This document shows positions 27,449-38,396 of a stretch of 64,000 nucleotides of DNA, one piece after another. Location: NCBI GenBank assembly GCA_023653785.1, contig JAMKCH010058439.1, forward strand, positions 1-64,000, in the 5' to 3' direction. This stretch comes from Ophioderma brevispina (taxonomy: Eukaryota > Echinodermata > Ophiuroidea > Amphilepidida > Ophiodermatidae). How positions within the stretch are numbered: the first letter of the stretch is position 1; every line of letters begins with the position of its first letter. The position numbers were made by a program, and so were the translations under genes. The notes beneath the pieces were generated by a model, which was not told the DNA's origin, searched no databases, and was given only the letters and a program-made list of their open reading frames with translations.

Positions 27449-27570
27449 GATTGAAATTTCAATCTCTAAGAAGTTTCAGATTCAATCTTTATAGATTGAA
27501 TATTCAATCTTAACAAACTGAAACCAGTCTTTTAGATTGAAAGTTCAATCTTTACATACTGAAATTTAAA
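27449..27570. repeat. Three-unit minisatellite of 16-bp palindromes
   Basis: Units start near 27449, 27494 and 27535 (spacing 45 and 41 bp). Cores are GATTGAAATTTCAATC, GATTGAATATTCAATC and GATTGAAAGTTCAATC. The first two are perfect 16-bp palindromes and the third has one central mismatch. After each core comes a related spacer ending in an ACTGAAA- or TTTCAG-type motif. A looser TTTCAATTTCAATTT lies at 27607. Confidence 0.8.
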
Positions 27571-28387
27571 TCCTTTAAGATCCTTCCCTCATCCCACTCT
27601 TAAAGATTTCAATTTCAATTTTTCTCTTGATGATAACCGATGATAACGGTCCTTTACTATCGTACAATCTTTCCTTCATAATTGTGATGAAAAAATATTA
27701 TATTGTTATACTTTTAAAAAAAAAGAACATCTCCAAATAATATTCAGCGACAAGGGAAAATATTTCACGTTCATATACATTATGCAACGATCCAAATAAT
27801 GGTAAGACATTTTTAAAAACTTCAATAACATTCCAATGATTTGTATTGGTGTTTGTTTATGCGAAGTTTAAATGCCATTTTAGGAAGACCCTATTTGGGA
27901 TGCATTATTTAATTTTCTGATCCTTCTCTCTAGACTTTAAATTGCACTGCTAAATCACTAAAGAGATTACTTTAAATGGGAGGGGAACACCAATGAGTGG
28001 TATGGCAATAAAGCTTTTGTACCATTACGTACCAGAGCCGAACTGGCTGATTTTATAAATTAATGGTGTCGAGCATGATAAAAACCTTAATAGAAATAAC
28101 TGTAAAGGAAAGACGTACCATATATCGTGAACGATCAAAGTGCACTGAACGATGAATTTGGCACAGATCATTTCACCAAAATGTTATAAATTGTGAAATC
28201 GTATAAATGACGCTCACAGCCAGTGTGTGTGGACAAATAAATCAAGCACCAATACATAAAAATACTATACCAGTATGTTTCTAAAGTAAAGGAATGAAAT
28301 GAATAACCATTTGTAGTTCCAGATATTTTAAAGGTGTGTGCATGATTACTGATCATCGTTCGACATCAGAGTAAAGAATGTCGCCTA
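27571..28387. other. Non-coding stretch, nothing recognised
   Basis: No exon or defined repeat was seen. A 62-codon minus-strand frame at 28168-28356 has no family resemblance. Confidence 0.45.
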
Positions 28388-28560
28388 TAGACCGTATTCA
28401 ATAGCCAGCCATGTTGGTGGACAAGATAGATGCATTCCAGTACTACAATACATTCACCTGTCAATGATCCTGTGCAATAATGTATTGTAGTCCTGGAATG
28501 TATGTATGCATCTTGTCCACCAACATGTCTAGTGGCTGACGTCATATTGAATACGGTCTA
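28388..28560. mobile_element. TA-flanked MITE with long inverted repeats (173 bp)
   Basis: The left arm starts TAGACCGTATTCAATA and the right arm ends TATTGAATACGGTCTA. Matching continues inward for about 75 bp (CATGTTGGTGGACAAGAT, GCATTCCAG and CTACAATACATT on the left, with complements on the right), with small indels. Both ends are bordered by TA (28386-28387 and 28561-28562), the target duplication expected for Tc1/mariner-type elements. It is non-coding and probably mobilised in trans. Confidence 0.85.
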
Positions 28561-28796
28561 TATAGACCAGTTATCTTGTATTTATTAACGCGTAATATTT
28601 TAGTTAAGGCGGCCTGCTTATTGCGCCTTGGGTAATTTGCACCTGTTTGATTTTCATACTACTGGAAATAACGATTGCAGTCAATACAATCAGTGACTAA
28701 GGTGTTAACTCAGCCTTATAGCTTAAAAGAAGACACTCGCTCTAATCTGTATTTTGTAATTTACATGTTACAAAATATGTGTTTTTGTTTATGTGT

Positions 28797-28876
28797 ATGT
28801 CTGTGTTTCTGTGTGTCTGGTGTGTGTGTGCGTGTGTGTGGGTTTGTGTGTGTGTACATGTGTGTATGTGTGTGTA
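28797..28876. repeat. GT-rich microsatellite
   Basis: GTGTGT, TGTGCG and TGTATG units. The plus-strand frame here (Cys/Val-rich) is produced by the repeat. The microsatellite borders the first copy of the 0.93 kb duplication, and a matching GT-rich tract borders the second copy near 30045-30082. Confidence 0.85.
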
Positions 28877-29790
28877 TTGAAATCACTATCGGCTAGTTTG
28901 TAGGATTAATGAATAAATGTGGTCTGTGGAGGACACCATGTTGGGTCGTTATAACGACGCATAAATTGACAAATCAATGGTTAAAAACAGGTGTGAGCGG
29001 AATTTCCCGACTATTCTGGATATTTAATCGCATTATGTGGTATATCGACATGACGACATGTATAAATCTGTTACAATAAAATCACAAACATCTCCAGTTT
29101 TAAAATGCTGTGGAAAATTCTCCAAAAAGATATAAAAGATCTTCATTGAATATATTTTTTAGTTGCACTATATACGGCATGTTCAACTGGCCTTATGCCG
29201 TGAGGCACTGTGGTCTTATCAAAATGGCAGTCATGATACGGTAGGTTTCGCTAGACGAAATTGCATTTGTTTCACCTGATACCAATTAGTTGATCTGTAA
29301 GATATATTCAGAAGTATATAACCGAATGAATATATCAGTTCTATTTCTTTCATTCCAGACTTGCATTTAAATCCAATGTACCATTTTTAAATGATACATT
29401 GGCATTTAAAAAATGCCAGTAGTTTATCCCCACCAATAGTCAGATGTAAATTTTTCCGAACATGGACAGAATTGTAATTCTAATCTTATTCAAGCGAAAA
29501 TTAAACAATTTAAAATTAAACTTGAGATATCCACTTGCTATATGATGATTTTTTCTGTGTTTATTATTAGTGTCGAGTAAGACAGGGTTAAGTGGTAAGA
29601 AGAAGGCTATACGTGATGGACCATGCTTTTAAAAATGTTCCATTACAACTAAAAAATCCTCCTAATAATTGAAGCTATATTTTCTTGATTCGTACGTGCT
29701 GTAAAATATAGAGTCATTACGTTCAGTCAGACTATATGTCGCTGAGAGAGTACATGCATGGTCACTTTAATATACACTCAAGGAATTTAT
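28852..29790. repeat. Large direct duplication, copy 1
   Basis: This segment and 30060-30984 are nearly identical along their full length. The visible differences are mostly one- or two-base indels in homopolymers plus a few substitutions. Inside both copies is a hairpin whose arms are AATGTACCATTT and AAATGATACATT (first copy about 29374-29402). There is no coding content. Copy 1 ends directly at a run of 22 A (29791-29812). About 230 bp of unique sequence separates it from copy 2. Confidence 0.95.
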
Positions 29791-30059
29791 AAAAAAAAAA
29801 AAAAAAAAAAAATCTTCCACCATCTTTGATGTCCGCGATTTGATGGTATACATTCCGGTTGGTGTGCAAGTTGGAGTGCATCGTGTGCATGGTTGATGTC
29901 ACTCTGAATTATTACTTTCTAAATAGCGACCGCTACGGCCAAACTGCCTAGCTACTGAATGTCCCCAGTTGGATAGGAAAAATAAAAATGTCCGCGTTCT
30001 ACCGGTATAAACTCAAAGTCCGCATTTGCTGGTGTTTACAAGTATGTTGGTGTGTGTGT

Positions 30060-30984
30060 ATGTACATGTGTGTATGTGTGTGTTGAAATCACTATTGGCT
30101 AGTTTGTAGGATTAATGAATAATGTGGTCTGTGGAGGACACCATGTTGGGTCATTATAACGACGCATAAATTGACAAATCAATGGTTAAAAACAGGTGTG
30201 AGCGGAATTTCCCGACTATTCTGGATATTTAATCGCATTATGTGGTATATCGACATGTCTAAATCTGTTACAATAAAATCACAAACATCTCCAGTTTAAA
30301 ATGCTGTGGAAAATTCTCCAAAAAGATATAAAAGATCTTCATTGAATATATTTTAGTTGCACTATATACGGCATGTTCAACTGGCCTTATGCCGTGAGGC
30401 ACTGTGGTCTTATCAAAATGGCAGTCATGATACGGTAGGTTTCGCTAGACGAAATTGCATTTGTTTCACCTGATACCAATTAGTTGATCTGTAAGATATA
30501 TTCAGAAGTATATAACCGAATGAATATATCAGTTCTATTTCTTTCATTCCAGACTTGCATTTAAATCCAATGTACCATTTTTAAATGATACATTGGCATT
30601 TAAAAAATGCCAGTAGTTTATCCCCACCAATAGTCAGATGTAAATTTTTCCGAACATGGACAGAATTGTAATTCTAATCTTATTCAAGCGAAAATTAAAC
30701 AATTTAAAATTAAACTTGAGATATCCACTTGCTATATGATGATTTTTCTGTTTTTATTATTATTGTCTAGTCAGACAGGGTTAAGTGGTAAGAAGAAGGC
30801 TATACGTGATGGACCATGCTTTTAAAAAATGTTCCATTACAACTAAAAAATCCTCCTAATAATTGAAGCTATATTTTCTTGATTCGTACGTGCTGTAAAA
30901 TATAGAGTCATTACGTTCAGTCAGACTATATGTCGCTGAGAGAGTACATGCATGGTCACTTTAATATACACTCAAGGAATTTAT
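30060..30984. repeat. Large direct duplication, copy 2
   Basis: Second copy of 28852-29790, at an offset of about 1.2 kb. Its 3' edge continues TTATAATGACCAATTT into unique sequence where copy 1 runs into poly-A, so the poly-A marks a breakpoint. It may be a recent tandem duplication or two haplotypes placed in series by the assembler. Confidence 0.95.
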
Positions 30985-31118
30985 AATGACCAATTTGAGA
31001 AGGAGGGAGAGTGGTTGCTACGTATTAATGTAGGTAACTAAACAACGCGTGGAAGAATATAGCAATTAAGAATGCATTGGACCAATTTTTATTTTTTAAC
31101 GGATTTTATACCAGACCG

Positions 31119-31212
31119 CTGTAGAATATATATATATATATATATATAATATATATATATATTATATATATATATATATATTATATATATATATATTATA
31201 TATATATATATT
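31119..31212. repeat. TA microsatellite
   Basis: A nearly pure TATATA tract with a few ATTATA interruptions. Confidence 0.95.
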
Positions 31213-33745
31213 CTTATCTAACACGGTGAGTCAGACCTAGACTAGCACGCACACACACCAGACTACATCACTCAGTAACGTTAGTATCTCAGACATTCTA
31301 GTATGAGAGTCACAACAAGGGAACAACAAACGCTATGATGGCGAAAGGTGATTATGCCACATCGCCACGAGGGAAAGCTGTGCTGCCCCTCCGCCGTAAC
31401 ATCACCTGTCGGATTCAGTCCGACTGGGAGTTTAACAGATTTTGCCATGCGGAAATAATGCCAGAGAAAAAAAATCATTTAAGATATTGCCAAGCCTTGA
31501 CTATGCAAACAGGTAATGTGGTATATTTTATGTTAGTGCTGAAAACCTTTACTGAATAATGCACTCCATATCCTATACCTACGCTTCCCCCGCACGTATT
31601 CACACAAATAAACGTACACATTTTAAGTTACATTGTTATTTAATTAACCTTTCGAAAATCAAAACAGACGTTCCCTTGAGGAAATGATTTCATAAAAATG
31701 ACATTTCCATTACATCCACTATAATATAATAAAAAAACGACATTTTAGGTGTGTAAGATACTAAGATACATGTTAAAGAATTTTGGAAGTGATGCAGCAA
31801 CTATACCTGATTTTCCATTCCCGGAGACGCCTTTTACGAAGCTCCTATTCTCTGTATGGCCAGGGCGATTGGCTAGTAATGTCCAGTTAATGGACGAAAG
31901 AGGAGAGAAAGGAGACGGTCCACACTCTAGACGACTCAATACACGTCACCTTCTCCGCGACCGGTGGTGTGTGCCGGCGATGTCGTGTAGACGTGCTAAC
32001 GGAATAAATCCGGTGGAGCGAAGTGATGTGAATGAGGAGCTAATGAGATGTCGAGGTGGATGCATGGCAGACGACAAGCAAATCGCGCCATTTTGCTTCA
32101 TAGTGGCGGGAGACCTGAAGTCATTGTGTCGTTTTCACGAGAATGTGGAGTAGCAATTGCAAAATATGGTTCCTTTCAATTTTACTAACATGGATTTTAT
32201 TAAGAAATGTAGTTTTATCAGAATTTATTTCATTTTTATGACAGTAATTATTTCTATAAATGATTTTCAGTATTTCTTGCTGACGTATTCTATCAGACGC
32301 TACAGGCCCATTTTTTAAAAGACTTGTACATTTTTTTCACAATTTTATCACCTGTACATGGTCCGGTGGAGAAAGGAAAAACATACAAAAAAGAGCCAAC
32401 AGACCCACATAATCAAACCACAATAATAACATATAAACAAAAATAGTTATGCAAAATAATAATGATGATGATAGTTAATCTGCTTGCATATTTGTATGTC
32501 AAGATCAGAAAGAAATTATCCATTTATTTATGTTGTTTTAGTTAACGTAGCCCTCTAAGGCATTGTGACATATTCTTGATGTGCAAATTTTTAATTAATG
32601 CTTTCCAAAGACGGAATCCCAGTTTGGAGCTTAAAGCAATAATGGCACATTAATTTTGTTTTGAAGAGCACCCCCAATTTTCAAATATTTTGAGGGTTTT
32701 TTTACGCAGTTGCATTGGGTATTGGCTATTTAATAATTAAACTAGTCATGTAAATGGTAAAGGTACTTCCAACATGAAATAACCGCGGAATATAGCGTCA
32801 TATATTTGTCTTCGCCCATCCATTTTGCCAAACTGAAAATAAAATTATCATTTACTGCTTCTGTGGAAAACAAAAAAAACTTATGTTAATATGAGCATGG
32901 GATTTATTGTACAAGTCTGAATAGCCGTTTTTTTTTATTTTCAATAAAGTTGCCTATACTCTATTCAGTGAAACTTGGGAAGTCGATCTATGACCTCATT
33001 GCGGCGTCAAACGGAGATATGTTGGTACTTTTGGCAAACATTGGACATTTTATCAACAAAATGATAGGTGATTGTTGCAACAACCCCTGTCGCCTCGGTG
33101 AATCGTGCTACAAAAACACCTTCATTGGGTCTGGTTTGAAGGTTACGGAATTATTCAAGGATGTATTCCTAGGCAGGCTGGATTTCATCAAAAAGTTGCA
33201 AACATCTACAATTACAATATCAATTTATCGCGTCTGACGTCAGGGCAATTTGGGGATCGTGATTGGTTGAAGATTTCCATAATATCGAACGTAACATTCT
33301 GAATTTTATTCGGCATAGACTAGAATTGAATTTATATTAAATGGTCGAAGGAAGATAAATAAATGATTCTGTCTTTGGTATGTTTTGTAAATGCAGGGTG
33401 AGTGTTACTAAAACATGAACTTTTTCGAAGGCCTGCCTGGTTTACACTATATAATTCAATATCTAAAAAGACGAGCACATTGCTAATAATTCTTTTCACT
33501 TCTTTCTCCAAGTTTTTCTCTAAAACGTCGAACTTTCACAGGATAAAGGAATATGTATGAGATTAGCAATATGTTGATCGCCACCTTTAATATCTTAAAA
33601 TACTTTAAACGAGCAATCCGATTTTTTTATTTACGTCACCACAATAGTTTTAACGGATTTGTTTCAGGACATTTGTATATCGAGAAAATTTGATTAAACT
33701 TATTAACAAGATTAATCAATTAGAATATGTGAGTCGCGATGACAC
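31213..33745. other. Non-coding or uncertain stretch with three unexplained frames
   Basis: Three plus-strand frames deserve mention. (1) 31335-31559 has an ATG start, reads MMAKGDYATSPRGKAVLPLR at its N-terminus, and has a possible donor AG/GTAATG at 31512. (2) 31770-32153 is GC- and CpG-richer than its surroundings; its frame follows a possible acceptor at 31748, but its phase does not fit the donor of frame 1. (3) 32950-33237 follows a T-rich tract and AATAAAG, and contains CCNNPCRLGESC. I recognise no family in any of them. They may be TE-derived. Confidence 0.3.
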
Positions 33746-33749
33746 TGCC

Positions 33750-34650
33750 AATAGGCCAGAATTTTATTTTCCGTGGCCCTTTGGGCACCCGCTGCCAATG
33801 TTCCGGATTGGTGCAGCAATGTGTCTCGACGCCCATCCTACACTCCCTCCCCCCTCTCTTTGTGCTTTTTCCGCCCTCAGGGGCACCGTTTGTCCCGGGG
33901 TACCTTCACCACTCTTCGACTTGTCCTTCCATGTGTTCCCCCCATTTTATCATGTCCCAAGGATCAATAAAAGGTTATTAGTTTGCCCTATCTACAGACC
34001 TAGTAGTTTACGTACTTACAGTACCATAAAATTTTAAGGTCATCCGGGGGTAAATATTTCAAAATGATCCAATTCATTGAAACCAGATTCAAATTGCTCG
34101 TAGAGTCATATATTAAACAGAAAATATTTTTCAGTTAACAACCTACATGGAGTCAATTATTGACATATAAGAGCGAAAGCGTGACCCCCATAGAGCTGTA
34201 GAACCCATCACACTTGGCCCTGTAATTTTGCAAGTAATGACCATCACCTGTTTAAATATTCATTTGGTGTTAATGTACAACTAGATGAAGAATTTGACAC
34301 ATCTTCAGAAGAATCACGACCATTCTGAAAATGTACCCCCAGGATGACCTTGAGCCTTTTTTCATATAGTTATTAAAACTACAAGCCAATAGATAGGGCA
34401 AACTATACCTTTTTTTAATCCTTGTGACATGACAAAATGTTCTTAGAACACATTTAAGGACAATTGAAATATTATCGTAATGTACCCCTGTACAAACTTT
34501 GCCCCCTTATTTAGAAAATGCACAAAGAGGATTTTGGGGACTGTTAGTATATTATTCTAGGACAACCAAATTCGGACACCAATTCTGACATTTTCAGACT
34601 TGTTCCCAGAAATTTTCCCACACTTCCCCTCCCCCCCCATCTGTTCCCCC
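33750..34650. mobile_element. Foldback element, family FB-1, copy A
   Basis: Two diverged inverted arms enclose a centre near 34150-34260. The left arm contains CTCTTTGTGC, GTTTGTCCCGGGGTA, CTTGTCCTTCCATGTGTTC, TTAGTTTGCCCTATCTACAG and AAGGTCATCCGGGGGTAAA, in that order. The right arm holds the reverse complements in mirror order: CCCCAGGATGACCTTGAG, GATAGGGCAAACTATACC, CCCCTGTACAAACTTTG and GCACAAAGAG. The same internal motifs recur in copies C, D, E and F. There is no transposase frame. Outer borders are approximate. Confidence 0.75.
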
Positions 34651-36620
34651 CCATATTTTAATTAATATCTTGGCCTAATATTTCAATGTCAAATGAACAA
34701 GGTCAACTTTGAACAATTAACAGACAAGAAATACATGTATATTACGAACGATATATATACCAAACTTGTGAGTATAAAATAATCAAATGTAAATACATCA
34801 GGAGATTTGTTAAACTTTTAGTGTATGCATTCTTGCTGTACGTTCAAAAATATTTTAAATATAAATGAAACTTAAAAACATCTATGCACCAACGTGCTCA
34901 ATCAATTTAGACACCTGCGTCGCAACGCGATTTGAAATTTGTTCCCGGTAAACGTAGTATCTCTTCTTCAGACGCACGACCTTTTTCAGATTCAATCTTC
35001 TAAATTCGCAGTGTTCTATGGCTTCTTTAACTTAAAAGCGCGCATACATTGGTAATTACTAGGAGTAAAAAATTGAGGTTAACATGGTAATCCTTATGTA
35101 CAGTGAGAAGGTAGGGAAAGAGAGGAGAGAACATGGAAAATGGGAGAGAGACAATCTTAAGGTTTTCGACAGAATTTTGCCTTTAGTGCAATTTACAATA
35201 TGGGAAAAGCCAGTCAAAATTCAAACACAAAGCAATAGATTTTGATTTCTTGATTAAGCTGTATTTTTGTTACAATCTCTTTATTATTGACATTTGCTCT
35301 ATTTTATTTTTTACAGACTATATTTCTGAAATTAATATGTAAAAGAACTTTGAATGACGATTGACAACATTAATTTATTACAGAATTAGGTAAATTTAAA
35401 ACTGAATAATCTTTTTCATGATTTGTTGTAAGAAAGGAAAATATTTAGAATGTATATATTATTGAGCACGAAATTTCAATTATGAAAAAAAGTATTTGAT
35501 CCACAATAATATTTTCCCGATATGATCAAACATTTTCAACTGCTTATTGTATAACGTTATAAAACGCCACTGAACACTAAAAATGTGTATTGTTGGGAAA
35601 GTAGGCGTCCGAACACTGCAGGGGTAATTTTACAGCTGTGACTTAGGGTGGTAAATTGTCATTTATATGGATGACATAAATGTCCATTTTCTGTTTTACA
35701 AATCACGAATCAGTCAAACAGGAGGTCACGCCAACATGCGTTGTTGTCTTGTACACGAGAAGGCAGTGCAATCGCTGTGACCTCAATAGCTGGTAGAAAA
35801 CGCTCTGGAAAATGTCCTGATTTGAGGTCCAAATACCTGAATTCATTATAAAATAATGTATTTTTGTTGCGGAATGTCAACTACATATCTAAGATATGAT
35901 GTGAAAGGGTGTTTGGGGGTTAAAAACAGCGAATTAAAAGTTTTGAAAAAGCGGTTTTATAGAAATCCCAACAAATTTTAAAACATCTCAAATCATTAAT
36001 TGAATTGTGTACTACAAAAAAGTCTGTGTAAGTATTACTCAATCTGTTTTAAAGCCACTATCAGCGATTTCTTCACAATGTAAACAATGCGCGCCCCCTA
36101 TTTTCATCAAAGATCCCTGTAAGTGGCTAAGCGTAACACGCCGTATTTGCAAAAAAACGTGATTTTAATACTTTGTTTACTAATAAAAGTCGGGATCCGA
36201 CTTCTTTTAGGTCTAGAAACAGTCGTAAATTGCATCTTCAAGCCGGTTTTAAAATGCTTAAGTGTCTGCTTTCACAAAGAACAGTAATATAAGGTGTTGA
36301 TATGACCTAATACTACCAAGTTAGAGATAAAATTGGCATTTTGAATTTGGAAAAATGTATAACCTTGCATATACTGGCATCACGAATTGAATTCTCATAT
36401 GCTATAACATGGGCCTGATTTTCATAGATTTGAACTGCAGACGTGTGCAGGGAATGTATACAATAGCAAGGTAGTTTGCCTATTGTATTTGTGAAAGCCC
36501 ATGTAAAATGACCCTTCCAACAATTTTCGCTGTGAACAATAGTACTTCGGTGACCTGCCGACTAACTGGAATTGAATAAGTTTTTCTTTTTTCGCCGTAG
36601 GCTGACGCAGGGAATGTTGA
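34651..36620. other. Non-coding stretch, nothing firm
   Basis: No exon recognised. A short hairpin (TACAATAGCAAGG paired with CCTATTGTA) sits near 36460-36490. The stretch 36050-36120 (GCGCGCCCCCTATTTTC) is a GC-rich patch without an assignable role. Confidence 0.4.
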
Positions 36621-36634
36621 AATTTAAAAAAAAT

Positions 36635-36720
36635 CCCATGGCTGGATTCGAAAGGGCAAACGCGGTACCGGAACGAGGGTCTAACCTACTGACCTACTGT
36701 AGCGCAAGTAAGTTAAAGGA
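36635..36720 (-). mobile_element. Possible tRNA-derived SINE head
   Basis: Read on the minus strand, there is a TTTCGAATCCAGCC stretch resembling a B box (GGTTCGANNCC), and ahead of it a CAGTAGGTTAGACCCT stretch resembling an A box. Spacing is close to that of a tRNA. The match is partial and the rest of the SINE is not clear. Confidence 0.28.
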
Positions 36721-36791
36721 CGATAGGTTAGACCTATGGATATCAGGATCAATGGTGTTCGCGGAAAGAATCTCAACGGAGTATTATACTA

Positions 36792-37010
36792 TAGGGCCCT
36801 TTCACGGAAGGTAAATTATATTGAATGGACTTTTGTTTGCCCTCCATATCATTCAAGCATGTGAAGAATACAATACATGCACCTGGTTCACCTGAACATT
36901 TCAGCTATTTCTTCACGTGATCCTTTGTATTCTCTGCATGCTTGGGTTGTTCTGGAGGAACGTCTCACGTCTGGCAAATTAACCTATTGACCCCACGTGA
37001 AAGTGCCCTA
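36792..37010. mobile_element. TA-flanked MITE
   Basis: The left end TAGGGCCCTTTCACG and the right end CACGTGAAAGTGCCCTA are inverted repeats, each bordered by TA. Inside is a second inverted pair (TTCAAGCATG with GAATACAA, against TTTGTATTC with GCATGCTTG), so the element is nested-palindromic. It is non-coding. Confidence 0.65.
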
Positions 37011-37224
37011 TACTTCTGTTCAAAAACACCCCCCTACTGATGCTTGTTGTAGTCCTGTGAATTGCAGATGTTCTACTTAACTATAAAGTGTGTACGATGT
37101 CCGTTTTTTCCCATGTTGATCTCTATACATTTTTGAAGTGAATGAAATTACCCACTTTGGCTGTTCTTACTAAATTGCATTGATCAAGGAATTCGCGTGT
37201 TTCGTGTAGAGTGAAGATTCATAG

Positions 37225-37384
37225 GGCTTATTATATTCGACGAAACGAAACGAAACGGGCTCAGTGCGCCCATTGGATTACACGCTTTATTCCGTGATCG
37301 TATATACATTTTACACTCTGACGGAATAAAGCGTTAATCCATAGGCGCACTGAGCCCGTTTCGTTTCGTCGAATATAATAAGCC
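37225..37384. mobile_element. Long-armed foldback MITE, copy 1
   Basis: The left arm GGCTTATTATATTCGACGAA, followed by ACGAAACG repeats and GCTCAGTGCGCCCATTGGAT, is mirrored at the right end, which finishes TTCGTCGAATATAATAAGCC. Arms are about 70 bp with near-perfect complementarity around a short AT-rich loop. The motif CGCTTTATTCCGT is also mirrored inside. It is non-coding. Confidence 0.9.
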
Positions 37385-37431
37385 ATTCATAGTCAATGAA
37401 GCAAAGAAATGTACCATTATTCAAATAGATA

Positions 37432-37545
37432 CATTCGAAACGAAATGAAACGAAACAGACCCAGTGCACCCATTGGGTTACATGCTTTATTCCGTTATCA
37501 AATCCAGTGGGTGCACTGAGCCTGTTTCCTTTCGTTTCGTCGAAT
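37432..37545. mobile_element. Long-armed foldback MITE, copy 2
   Basis: A shorter relative of the element at 37225. Its left arm ATTCGAAACGAAATGAAACG, with CAGTGCACCCATTGGGTTAC, is mirrored by a right arm ending TTTCGTTTCGTCGAAT. The loop is reduced. It lies only 48 bp from copy 1 in the same orientation. Confidence 0.85.
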
Positions 37546-38290
37546 AGTGGCGGATTTTTTTTTCACAGGTCGAGTATATTAGTCACTATCGTTGATTTGA
37601 AAATACTCTACTTAGTTTTCTGAGGAAATTAGGAACATACCTTTCCCCAGATATGCCGCAGCTCGGGATCGTTGAGAGTTACAAATTCGTCGACTGGTTA
37701 CAAGGATTCGAAAAAATATATTTATGCACAACGTGAGAATGGCATCCAGCCTCTGACAGTGACAATTTGATGATTCCCGTATTCAGATTTTCACGTTCGT
37801 TCACCGCGTTCTATTTGGAGCACATAGGGTGGCGATATTCAACGGTTCGTCAACAACACTCAGCATAGTAAATACATCACACAACCCAGCAACCGCTGTA
37901 TACGTCACGGAGAGTTAGCATAGCAGATTCTTCGCTTTCTGTCAACGGACATGGACTCTGGATGGTGAAGGAACTCTTGGAGACTGCGTATTTTTGAGTC
38001 ACTGTCTCTATATTATTTATTCCCCGATAAAGGTACATCATTGCCACAACGAAGCTTGCTTCCCCTCTAGCTCCCTCTTACTGTCCCTTACACTATTCTC
38101 TTTCTCAACGCACACAAAACTAAAACATTACAATGGTTATGGTTGCGAATAATTTTCAGAAATAGACCTTTGGTTGATTAAGCGAGTTTATCGATATTTG
38201 AATTTCGGTGATAAAATCTTGTTGAATAAAAATATTTGAGTAATTCTTATATATTTGTATTAATGAATGAGAGAACGAAAATTAACTATA

Positions 38291-38396
38291 AAATGACCTG
38301 TGCATTTATCTGGACAACCAGTGGACAACCAGTGGTCAACCACTGGTTGTCCAGATAAATGACCTGCGCATTTATCTGGACAACCAGTGGTTGACC
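38291..38396. repeat. Compound inverted and direct repeat
   Basis: CATTTATCTGGACAACCAGT at 38303 is mirrored at 38340-38361 (ACTGGTTGTCCAGATAAATG), and appears again in direct orientation at 38369. The direct pair is preceded by AATGACCTG in both cases (38291 and 38358). The result is a three-part head-to-tail-to-head arrangement that can form alternative hairpins. Confidence 0.9.

Noticed and set aside
28675..28896. Cys/Val-rich 73-codon frame
   Set aside because: It is largely encoded by the GT microsatellite.
33690..34037. 115-codon proline-rich frame and its two overlapping companions
   Set aside because: All three frames stay open in a C-rich part of the left arm of foldback copy A; the arm structure explains the sequence.
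37236..37256. Interferon-response-like GAAACGAAACG motif
   Set aside because: The period is five bases rather than the six of GAAANNGAAA sites, and it lies in the arm of a MITE.
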